A stretch of 64,000 nt of DNA. It comes from Schistosoma mansoni. Its lineage: Eukaryota; Platyhelminthes; Trematoda; Strigeidida; Schistosomatidae. The stretch covers positions 1,240,001-1,304,000 of the forward strand of contig NW_017386028.1 of NCBI RefSeq assembly GCF_000237925.1, given 5' to 3'. Each line of letters starts with the position of its first letter. The stretch's first letter is position 1. A model generated the notes under the pieces. It was not told the origin of the DNA. It saw only the letters and a program-made list of their open reading frames with translations, and searched no databases. A program made the position numbers and the translations under genes. Positions 55,931-64,000 of this stretch are shown here, piece by piece.

Positions 55931-56044
55931 AACCATGAGATTAAAATTGCTCTATACTTTTATTTCTACGAATTAATTCCTTCTTCCTGCATTATATCCT
56001 TACATACAACGTTTATTTGCATGTGTTACTACCATTGAAGTGAC

Positions 56045-57040
56045 TGCTGACAAAATACAGTCTTCTGACCACAATAAGCAAAAATACAGGCATGTTTGCC
56101 ATGCGATTCTCCCCCTCGAAGTGCAAAATGTTACTTCGGGATTGGGTTGCACCAACACTTGAGCTAATGATAGGGAGTGAAGTAGTTGAACGTGTTGGCC
56201 GCTTCACTTATCTTGGGAGTCTCATCAGTCCTTGTGGTCTGGTGTGTGACGAAATCTCAGCGCGGACACAGAAGGCTCGTCTAGCTTTCGCCAACTTGCG
56301 TAGGCGAGATATCTGTCCAGCAACCAAGGGACGGGTTTACTGTGCAGCAGTTCGTTTCGTCCTACTTTATGGCAATGAAACATGGCCGGTAAGAGTAGAG
56401 GATATTCGTAGGCTACTAGTGTTCGATCATAGGTGTCTTCGACGCATTGCTCGTATATCCTGGGATCACCGGGTAAGTAATGCAGATGTTAGGAAACGGG
56501 TACTAGGCAAGGATGGCAGATCGATTGATGAAGTAGTGAAACTTCATCAGTTGAGATGGCTGAGACACGTGTTATGTATGCCCAACCACCGACTGCCCCG
56601 ACGTGCAATGTTTATGGTGTAGGTTGGAAGGAAGCTAGGGGCGGCCAGACCGAAACGTGGCACAAATCGATGAAGTCACTGACAAGTAGACTGAGCCACA
56701 TTAGTAGGTGTAGCCTACCTGGTTGGGATCCGTGAGATGATAGCAACCGATGGTTAGAGACCTTGAATGACATGGCTCAAAATCGTTTGCAATGGCGCAG
56801 GTGCATCTACTCTTTGTGTTATACCAAATTCTAATCTTTTTTCTCTTTCCACATTTATTTCACTGGATTATATCCCTCGACTAACATCTCTAAACCCTAA
56901 TCTTTCAGATTACTGCTTATACTCTTACTACCTCTACCACTATGGGATTTGAATCGACAACTGCATCTCTGTGCTAGTGTGGTATGGCAACTCGAACTGA
57001 TGTACGTACGTACGAAGTTCTACGTTGTGACTGACATTTT
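56045..57040 (+). mobile_element. SR2-like RTE LINE, 5'-truncated copy
   Basis: Starts just after the Y-A-D-D region (GCTGACAA...CAGTCTTCTGACCAC). It is open from 56092 to 56622 (M-R-F-S-P-S-K-C-K-M-L, T-Y-L-G-S-L-I-S-P, Y-G-N-E-T-W-P), continues to the SR2 3' UTR and ends with ACGTACGTACG and GTGACTGAC. It lacks part of one codon block (L-R-H-L-W-R) near 56300. Close in sequence to the full copy at 21-25 kb, so relatively young. Confidence 0.85.
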
Positions 57041-57214
57041 TACCAATACAACTTTCTACCTGTTATGCGATTCGCTAGTACGGATAATCGAGTTTGTCAA
57101 TAATCAGAGCAGCAACTTCAATCTATTTTGTTAGGTTTTCATCAGATCATAGTAAACATGATTATTGATTTTCACCCTTAACATTTAAATTTCCTCTACA
57201 GAATCCAAATGATT

Positions 57215-57366
57215 ACCGCCAGAGAGTGAAGTAGTTCAACGCTTCGACAACTTCACTTATTTTGGGAGTCTCATCAATACTGGTGGTGTGGTGTCTGAGG
57301 AAATCTCGGCATGGATTCAAAAATCTCGCTTGGCTTTTTGCAACTTACGTCATCTATTGCGAAGGT
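57215..57366 (+). mobile_element. SR2-like RTE LINE, small fragment
   Basis: GAAGTAGTTCAACGCTTCGA, ATTTTGGGAGTCTCATCA and CGTCATCTATTGCGAAGG match the thumb region of SR2 ORF2. It is bounded on the right by a piece of the AAAT-tailed retroposon. Confidence 0.75.
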
Positions 57367-57380
57367 AGTGGCAGTATAGG

Positions 57381-57436
57381 CGCGGCCATGTGAGAGCAGA
57401 ATCCCCCCGCCCTCGGCCGTACCAGGGCATTCGGGA
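57381..57436 (-). repeat. 5' end piece of the AAAT-tailed retroposon
   Basis: Minus strand GAATGCCCTGGTACGGCCGA...CTCTCACATGGCC, matching the first about 60 bases of 42665-43192 with an internal loss. Confidence 0.6.
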
Positions 57437-59578
57437 GTTACACTGTACATGACGTCACTACAACCATATATCACGTTAATATATAACATGCTAAGATGCG
57501 ACTTGACGCATAATTCTTGGTAGTAAGTAGTATAAAGACTCATGTAATATCTATGGGTTCAAGAGTTAGACATTTACGCACTAATAGTTAATATCAGAAG
57601 AAACTTGAATATGAGTTTTATTGTAATCAGTATTAAATATATTAGCCAAAATGAAAAATAAAACAGAGTAACATAATAGTGCTCACTTGGTATTGCATAT
57701 AATCTGATAAGCTGATGAGGCAGTAGATTAAATGAAAAAAGCAAGACAGAAAGACGAGAAGCAACTCTATCGAGAATTCCTTAGGGAATTCTGATAATAG
57801 AAGACCAATAATAAAAATCACATGCTTTAGAAAAGCATACGTTTTCTTGAGAAACAGTTGTTTTTACTTGAAGTTTAATCAAATGAAAAAATCAACTGAA
57901 ACCAGCAAGACCAACTCCCAGTACAGATGATATATTGTGCCTAACAGAGAAGTTTATAAGTATAATCTATAACGGCTTTATAAGCCATAAATAGGTGTAC
58001 ATATTCTGTAAGTGAAACTGTAGACAGAATTTCAAGGTTTTGCTGGTCTAAAAATATGATTAAATGTATTTTCATATAGATGCAGATGCATATAGTGCTA
58101 ACAGCGCAAACGCGCAGATAAAAACGCTCAAAATGAAGCTTTAGAATTACACCATAATAGGTTCCCAAAAATAAAGAAGTCAGAGAATATAGGGCCAAAT
58201 TAACAACATATATACATATAGTTTAGCAACTTAACAAGTTTTGGAAAAGAAGTAGGACAGAATCAGGTTTTGGAAAGAGTAGGAATACGTACCAAAATGG
58301 ATTATTTACAATCACTGAGAAACTAGTGATCTTGAGACAAAAAATAAAACAATCATGAAAAACTGCACGTCAGTGTAGACTAACCATGAGGTGGAAGAAA
58401 CCAAACCACACAAAAATTATTCCAACTAATTTTAATTAAGTGATAAAACCGGCTTGATTCGTAACAACGAAAGGAAAAAAAACTTAATGAAAGGGAAAAA
58501 GCAATTTGCTGATAAAATATGTTTTTATAATGGTAAAAGTAGATAATTGAAGACAATAAACGAAACTGTATGATGGAGAGATAGAACCCATCTGTGTCAA
58601 ATACGAGCAAGGGACGACGAAGAAATGAGGCTATAAAAGGCACCAAATGAAGATCCCTAAAATCAAGAATTGTTCAATGTTTGAGTGCGGGATAGATGAT
58701 GTCTAAAAGGAGTTTCTTGGAAAAACCAATGGAGAAGCCATTTACAATATAGAGCATCCCCACATTAGGCGTTTGGGTCGTTTGCTGGTTATATTTCTTA
58801 TGTCTTCTCTAGGTGGGTTATTAAGGTTCTAAAGATCAAACAAAAAAAGCTCACATTAAATAAGATCGACTTAAAGTTCCGTTAAAACCACAAACGGAGT
58901 TATAGGATTAAGAAGAGAAGTTTGGTTTTATACTCGTATAACACGTTTTAGATAAAGCCAAGAAAATTAGGATAAACGTTGCGGTGATGGATTACATTAC
59001 TTTCGATGTCTGCGTCCAAAGGTTTTTACTTAGGTCTGTAACTTGATTCATATGAAGGCACTGGAACACAACTATCCAACTAGCAATTACAGATACACAC
59101 GAATACGGTTACATAGTAACCATATAAGGCACATAGTCAGTGCTAGTGATATAACCTAGATATAAAAAGTTTTGTTAGTGCAGATGAAATGTAGACACGA
59201 CTTAATGTTTTTGTGCATAAGTGACGCAGGACCTTGAGTCGATGTACATCTGTGTCAGGTCTTACATTGACTAACATAACATCTAACTTTAATTACAAGA
59301 AACAAAATAAGCAACATAATCCTCGTTCTTTTACCTGATATAAGTTTAAACTGACTCCAGGACTTTAGATAATCCCTAGTATTAATGTACAGTTATGCTA
59401 TTTGTAAATTCCTTCACTTCGTAAGCCTACATAATGATAATTATAAAACTGACATTCAAAAGTCTTCTAGAGGTTAGTGTATTAAAACGTAGTGCGTTGT
59501 AGACAAAAGGCCAATACTAGTCTAAATACATATATACGGAATAAAATAACGGGGACGGCTCACAATATGTAAACTTAC
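57437..59578. other. AT-rich stretch, possible Rab gene intron or flank
   Basis: No exon for the Rab C-terminus (cysteine prenylation end) was recognised in this region, though it should lie on the minus strand here or beyond. Confidence 0.4.
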
Positions 59579-59696
59579 AGCTTCCTGCTCCCTCTTGGCT
59601 TTTATTTTTCGGGCCAAGATTGTAAACGCTTCAGAGACGTTAATACCCCCTTTAGCACTGGTCTCAATAAAACTGATTCCATACGATTGGGCGAGC
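59579..59696 (-). CDS. Rab8/Rab10-type small GTPase, exon with the ETSAK box
   Basis: Rab8/Rab10-type GTPases steer secretory vesicles to the plasma membrane and the cilium base. Minus-strand exon of 118 bases between TCTCTACAG and a GTAAGT donor. It encodes L-A-Q-S-Y-G-I-S-F-I-E-T-S-A-K-G-G-I-N-V and S-E-A-F-T-I-L-A-R-K-I. E-T-S-A-K is the G5 guanine-base box of Rab proteins and A-F-x-x-L-A-R the following helix. It ends after K-R-E-Q-E-A, where the hypervariable tail begins. The exact Rab cannot be fixed without the switch regions and tail. Confidence 0.88.
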
Positions 59697-60475
59697 TGTA
59701 GAGAAACAAGTAAACTTACTGATTTATAATCTTATATAACCGATCAATACAATTGAGTCTTACGTATAAACTTCGCCACAACTACTTTGGTTTCATAGAC
59801 GAAAACGATGTAACAGGTAACAATCCAAACAAGTCAATAAAATACATACAAAAAACATCCTGTTACTGTTTGTGAACAGTTGTCTTAAAATCTCACCTGG
59901 CTTAAATACCTTTAAAGGGGAACGTGATAGAGAAAAACAGCCGTGAGTGTTCTTCATGAGTTAAATAGTCAATCAGTTCAAATTCAAGCAGGAAACACAC
60001 TGTCTTGTATTATGAGCCATGTCAGTTGTTCAAGCACTAAAGATACTACCGTATTTTTTTAACTATACTCTTTGTATTTAAATTGTCGCTATCACTGATA
60101 CTATTATTTTGATGCTTTAGATTACTGCTAATGGTTTGATATGATATGTTGCGACTTAGACCGAGTTCTATGATGCTTGTACTAACCGTCTAGAGTAACT
60201 TGGGTTTACAATTGTGACAACGGTTGAGATTTGGGTACGTACATAACTGGGTGAAAACTTGTATTTACTCTATAAGCGAGCCTAAAAATATAATCACGAT
60301 TGAATGTTACTTGAAATAAACTTAACGCTAATTATTATTATTCATTGGTTTATTTAATATATATTTAATACAATATGGAATCTTCGGCTTAACGCGACAA
60401 AATCATTGGTAGTAACAGGGTTATCTGACAAAGAATATATCCATACTTTTAAAATTGATGAATACTTTAACTAAC
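59697..60475 (-). other. Intron of the Rab gene
   Basis: 779 bases between two exons that join in phase 0. Nothing recognised inside. Confidence 0.7.
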
Positions 60476-60565
60476 CTTAAAACCATTTTCATACTTTACT
60501 ACTCTTTGTGCTTCGAGATCGCATTTATTTCCAAGTAGCATCTTCGCTACGCCTTCATTAGTATG
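60476..60565 (-). CDS. Rab8/Rab10-type small GTPase, exon with the NKCD box
   Basis: A 90-base minus-strand exon after a T-rich tract and AG, in phase 0. It encodes H-T-N-E-G-V-A-K-M-L-L-G-N-K-C-D-L-E-A-Q-R-V-V. G-N-K-C-D is the G4 box that reads the guanine base. H-T-N-E-G-V-A-K-M-L-L is closest to the Rab10 form (H-A-N-E-D-V-E-R-M-L-L) and a little less like Rab8. The donor is GTTAGT. Upstream exons with the P-loop and D-T-A-G-Q-E were not found in the window and should lie beyond it or in an unrecognised stretch at higher coordinates. Confidence 0.88.
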
Positions 60566-61189
60566 CTAAAAAAAAATGGTTTATCGAAGTAAATGAAGAT
60601 TATAAGAACAACAGACCTATTATGACAAATTAGGTTTAAGTGTAACTTTGATCGTATTTAGAAGAGTTTGTCAGCCACCGTAACTCCTAACTTAATGTGA
60701 CAGTAAAGCTTGCATATTGTGATGACCCAACTTGACTGGAACATTCGTTTCTCTAGGTCCTAACACGAAAGGCAGATTGGGTTGAGGACAGTACGACTAA
60801 AAGCAACAACCTGCTGACTGTATAGGGATGACGACAGTGGGATGTTCTTTTCAGACAATCAGCACCGATGGTGCTCTGTCATGATAAAAGGACGGGGTTA
60901 GACAAGACCGGCCCTGAGAAAAGCACACCATATCCTACCGCAGGGGTTTTCGTCCTCGACGGTATTACCTCAAAAGTACAGAGCCGTTATATCCCGATGA
61001 GAATAATGAATGGTAAACTATTCGGATCTGTTTATGGTCTAATACTATATATATATTGTATAATTGATTATTAACTAAACTATTCATATTCATGTTCCTA
61101 TCATTACAAGCTTTATTTTGATCTAAAAACTATTACTATATGATTTACCATTCTTAAGTTATGTTCAGTTTATCAATTACTGTCTCCCA
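60566..61189. other. Upstream side of the Rab exons, nothing firmly recognised
   Basis: Possibly intron. A GC-richer block at 60860-61010 looks repeat-like but has no second copy in the window. Confidence 0.4.
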
Positions 61190-61470
61190 CAATCACAGCA
61201 ACATTTGGCTAAAGCTTGTGCAAATATTGTTTCCTATTTTATGGTACGATGTAGTCTGTTTGGTTAGTATATATACCAAATATGTTTGAAATAAAGGACT
61301 CATATCGCAGAGGCTGCTATTGGTGTTCTGAACTTAACAGACAGGGCTAGGCGGGAAGCAAGGACCGATAAGGACTCTAGACTGCTCGTACGGGTTTCGT
61401 GTCATTGGTCCGACCGATAATTAACTGTTCTCTAATTGGCGACATCGTCACATCATATACTGATGGAGTC
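61190..61470 (+). repeat. Interspersed repeat 'CTGCTCGTAC', copy 2
   Basis: Same repeat as 3690-4010 in the opposite orientation: CTATTTTATGGTACGATG, GTGTTCTGAACTTAAC, GACTCTAGACTGCTCGTAC, CGATAATTAACTG. Confidence 0.6.
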
Positions 61471-62719
61471 ACAAGTCATAAGATATAACAGGGGCCAACT
61501 CGTGAATCCGCTCAAAACGGTCTGTTCAATCAGTATCAAGCGGTTGTCTTCAAAGTTCTGCAGTCACACTCCCACGTTGCTAAGAGTGTTATTAATCCAG
61601 CTCCCTTGATAAGTAATTCAAGAAAATATCCTTTTAAGGTATGTGTATCTAAGTCATAACCACTATTGCACCTCTAAAAACATGAGAGATTTACTCGTTC
61701 ATAACCAAACCCCATATTTATTACGAAACACTCCTACTTCCGCTATCAACTCTTATCCTTTGTCTTCGACTTCTTCTACACGTGCCACCAGGTCTAACGA
61801 TTCGAGTTCACGAAATGCATATCGTCTGATGAAACGGCTATCCAAACTATATGTCGGACATGTGATACGTATACCAACTGTCACCAACACCGACAGACTA
61901 TGATTACTAGTGTAGTAGGTTAAAAGGAAGTTAGGGAAGCCAGACCAAGATATGGGGTCACTGACAGGCGAAAATACATGAAAAATTGATGAGACTTATG
62001 CTAGGACACTGTGAAGACTATGTCCCATAGACTGAAAAGTGACACATCCTGAAAGGTGTGAGGACAGTTTTACAGACAATGCTTGAGACACGTGGTCGGA
62101 AAATTACTTCTATTTAATTTCGTTATAGACATGCTTTTAGAGATAAAACTCTCATCGTCTGGCTTTTCAGGGGTTGACCTTCAACCACGAGATTCACTTA
62201 TTGGCTTAGTATACGCAGATGATGTAGTTCTGTTTGATGAAGACGCTAACAAGACACAGTATTCTGACCATCTTAAGCAACAGTGCAAACATGTATGGGA
62301 TGGAGTTCTCTTCCTTCAAGTGCAAAATATCACTTCATGATTGACTTGCGTCAGAACCCGAATTAATGATAGGGTGTGAAGTATTTGAACGCACCGACTA
62401 CTCTACCTATTTTGGGAGTCACACCAATACCGATGGTGTGGTGTCTGACGAAATCTCGTCACGGATTCATAAGGTTCGACTGACTTTCGTTAAGGTGCGT
62501 CACTTGCAGCGTAGGCGAGATATCTGTGTTCCAAGCAAAGGGAGAGTTTACTGCGTACCAGTTTGGTCCGTTCCACTTTATGGATGTGAAACATGGCCAT
62601 TAGGAATAGGGGATATTCGTAGGTTCCTGGTATTCGACCGTGGGAGCCTTCGAAGCATTGCTCGTGTATTTTGGGACCACGGGGTAAGCAATGAGTAGGT
62701 TAGGAATAAGGTACTAGGT

Positions 62720-62733
62720 AAGGATGGGAAATG
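62720..62733. repeat. Target-site duplication, left
   Basis: AAGGATGGGAAATG, identical to 63252-63265, flanking the AAAT-tailed retroposon. The unoccupied site reads in frame in SR2 as K-D-G-K-W. Confidence 0.92.
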
Positions 62734-63251
62734 TTATTTATTTAAACACATAAATATTGGTACAAAAAGCACCAGATAAATATGCTCCTCACAAATCTCA
62801 CTTGATTTGTGTGAGGGCTGAGATACTGCCCAGGTGCCCAGACTGAAACAGGTGGTTTTCTTAGTGGGCCACACCCCGAGCCTTTGACCTAAAAGTCTGA
62901 TCCACAAGACAGTAGAGCATCGTGAGGAGATGCAGTCCCATGGTAGCCGGTGACCAACAATAGGTTCATACGCCATTCGTTCCATCAGGATCCTGGAGCC
63001 CATGTGCACCATTGGTTTGGAATCAGGGTTTTCCAACTCCCCTAGGTGGACCCTCCATGTCCACCAACCCGATTAAAGCGCCGGACATTCGCTTTTCGTC
63101 CTCTCACTTTCGTAAACAACACCCCGGCCACGAGAAGGCAGTGAGTAGGACTTCCCTGGCAGAGGCTATATATTCGCGTAGCCATGTGAGAGCATTTCGA
63201 GAAGGAGAGCGGACTCTCCCCACTCTTGGCCGTACCAGGGCATTTGGGGGC
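62734..63251 (-). mobile_element. AAAT-tailed retroposon, copy 2, complete with target duplication
   Basis: 518 bases, minus strand, from GCCCCCAAATGCCCTGG (63251) to AAATAAATAA (62734), matching 42665-43192 along its whole length. Perfect 14-base duplications sit exactly at both ends, so these are true element ends. Insertion into an SR2 fossil shows it moved after that SR2 copy had died. Confidence 0.92.
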
Positions 63252-63265
63252 AAGGATGGGAAATG
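63252..63265. repeat. Target-site duplication, right
   Basis: AAGGATGGGAAATG, identical to 62720-62733. Confidence 0.92.
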
Positions 63266-63774
63266 GATTGATGAGGTATTAAATCTCCACCAACTGAGGT
63301 GGTTGGGACGTGTTACGTATTTCCAACTACTGTCTACCTCTACGATCGACGTTTTCGGGTGTAGGAGTGGTCTGGAAGAAAGCTAGTGGTGGCCAAAACA
63401 AAACATGGGATCAGTCCATGAAGTGATTGATAATTGGACTGAGCAATGTTAACAAGTGTAACATAGACTAGCGTCTGGTTGGAGTCCACGTGATTACCAT
63501 AACTAACGGTTATGGACTTTGAATGACATTAGTGGAAATTGTCTGGAATGACGCAGATGTATCGGTTGTTTGTCTTCTGCCATATTCTGAGATTCCCGAT
63601 TCGTCATAATCTTTTTTGTTTTTATATCACTCATTTATATTTTCTTCTCGAATCGTATCTTCAATGTGTAATCTTTTGTAGTAACAGTGATTCTGTTGTT
63701 GACTCTATTAGTCGGGGATTTGGTATTACAACTTTTTCTCCTACTCACCAGTCCATGGAAATCTCCCCACACAA

Positions 63775-63934
63775 ACACTGGACAGCGTGACCACTAAAAA
63801 ACTCGATGTCTTTGGTCTGCTGATTAAGCTTTGCATAGGCAAATCCACTGGACCCGATGAACTGCATCCTAGGTTACTAAAGGAATTAGCTAACTTTGTT
63901 GCGAACCCTTTAAGTATACGTTTTAATCTATCCG
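63775..63934 (+). mobile_element. CR1-type LINE fragment, start of RT
   Basis: Encodes D-S-V-T-T-K-K-L-D-V-F-G-L-L and G-K-S-T-G-P-D-E-L-H-P-R-L-L-K-E-L-A, the domain 0/1 signature of CR1-type LINEs. It is cut off by the retroposon at 63935. Confidence 0.75.
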
Positions 63935-64000
63935 TTTTATTTATTTATTTAAACACATAAATATTGGTACAAAAAGCACCAGATAAATATGCGCCTCACA
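63935..64000 (-). mobile_element. AAAT-tailed retroposon, copy 3, cut by window edge
   Basis: TTTATTTATTTATTTAAAC followed by ACATAAATATTGGTACAAAA, identical to the tail end of copy 2. The rest lies beyond 64000. It is inserted in a CR1 fragment. Confidence 0.85.

Larger units (their letters stand above)
61690..63740 (+). mobile_element. SR2-like RTE LINE fossil, rearranged, with a nested retroposon
   Basis: An N-terminal piece (N-D-S-S-S-R-N near 61795) jumps to C-terminal sequence, then RT (N-F-V-I-D-M-L-L-E, V-Y-A-D-D-V-V-L near 62105-62230) and thumb (S-K-G-R-V-Y-C, Y-G-C-E-T-W-P) to 62719. After the inserted retroposon (62734-63251) it continues with G-K-W-I-D-E-V-L-N-L-H-Q-L-R-W and the 3' UTR to about 63740. 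Stops and shifts are frequent (for example the TGA ending the frame at 62338). Confidence 0.82.

Noticed and set aside
1-64000. CRISPR arrays, operons, bacterial features
   Set aside because: No regularly spaced direct repeats; introns, SINEs and LINEs show an animal genome.

Overview
The window looks like nuclear DNA of a blood fluke (Schistosoma or a close trematode relative). The evidence is AT-rich sequence, host exons scattered between long introns, two mini-introns of 33 and 38 bases, and a repeat load typical of schistosomes: SR2-like RTE LINEs, CR1/Jockey-type LINEs of the SR1/pido/Perere kind, Boudicca/CsRn1-like Ty3/Gypsy fossils, and SM-alpha-type SINEs (tRNA-like head plus hammerhead ribozyme). 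The species cannot be fixed from sequence alone. Four runs of exactly 200 N (2452-2651, 11437-11636, 17721-17920, 19918-20117) look like fixed-size scaffold gaps of unknown true length.

Four host genes are recognisable, all partial. On the plus strand at 5.8-15.4 kb are exons of a CEP120 homologue (centriole and cilium assembly); their introns hold SINE and LINE debris. On the minus strand at 27.7-29.6 kb are four in-phase exons of an AF10/AF17-type PHD and extended-PHD reader (MLLT10/MLLT6 family). On the plus strand at 54.26-54.63 kb is the main, terminal exon of SNU13/NHP2L1 (15.5K protein of U4 snRNP and box C/D snoRNPs). On the minus strand at 59.6-60.6 kb are two exons of a Rab8/Rab10-type GTPase.

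The rest is layered repeats. 1-15 kb: LINE and SINE remains around and inside CEP120. 17.9-19.5 kb: the 3' half of a Gypsy pol. 20.1-21.0 kb: a second RTE-type LINE. 21.05-25.0 kb: a complete SR2-like LINE with a perfect 14-base target duplication and a 1195-codon endonuclease/reverse transcriptase frame. 25-27.5 kb: an older SR2 fossil. 30.4-36.9 kb: a mosaic of broken Gypsy copies in both orientations. 37.1-41.0 kb: two CR1/Jockey-type LINE remnants. 42-43.2 kb: SM-alpha hairpin, hammerhead SINE and an AAAT-tailed retroposon. 44.3-54.2 kb: an RTE fragment, then a CR1-type LINE split by a Boudicca-like element, then a second CR1 copy. 55.5-57.4 and 61.7-64.0 kb: SR2 fossils, the last carrying two insertions of the AAAT-tailed retroposon.

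The observations most worth following are: the full-length young SR2 copy with its odd translation start and foldable 5' terminus; an apparently intact hammerhead ribozyme in an SM-alpha SINE; and a roughly 520-base AAAT-tailed retroposon with clear target duplications whose two complete copies both keep a matching open frame of about 100 codons.
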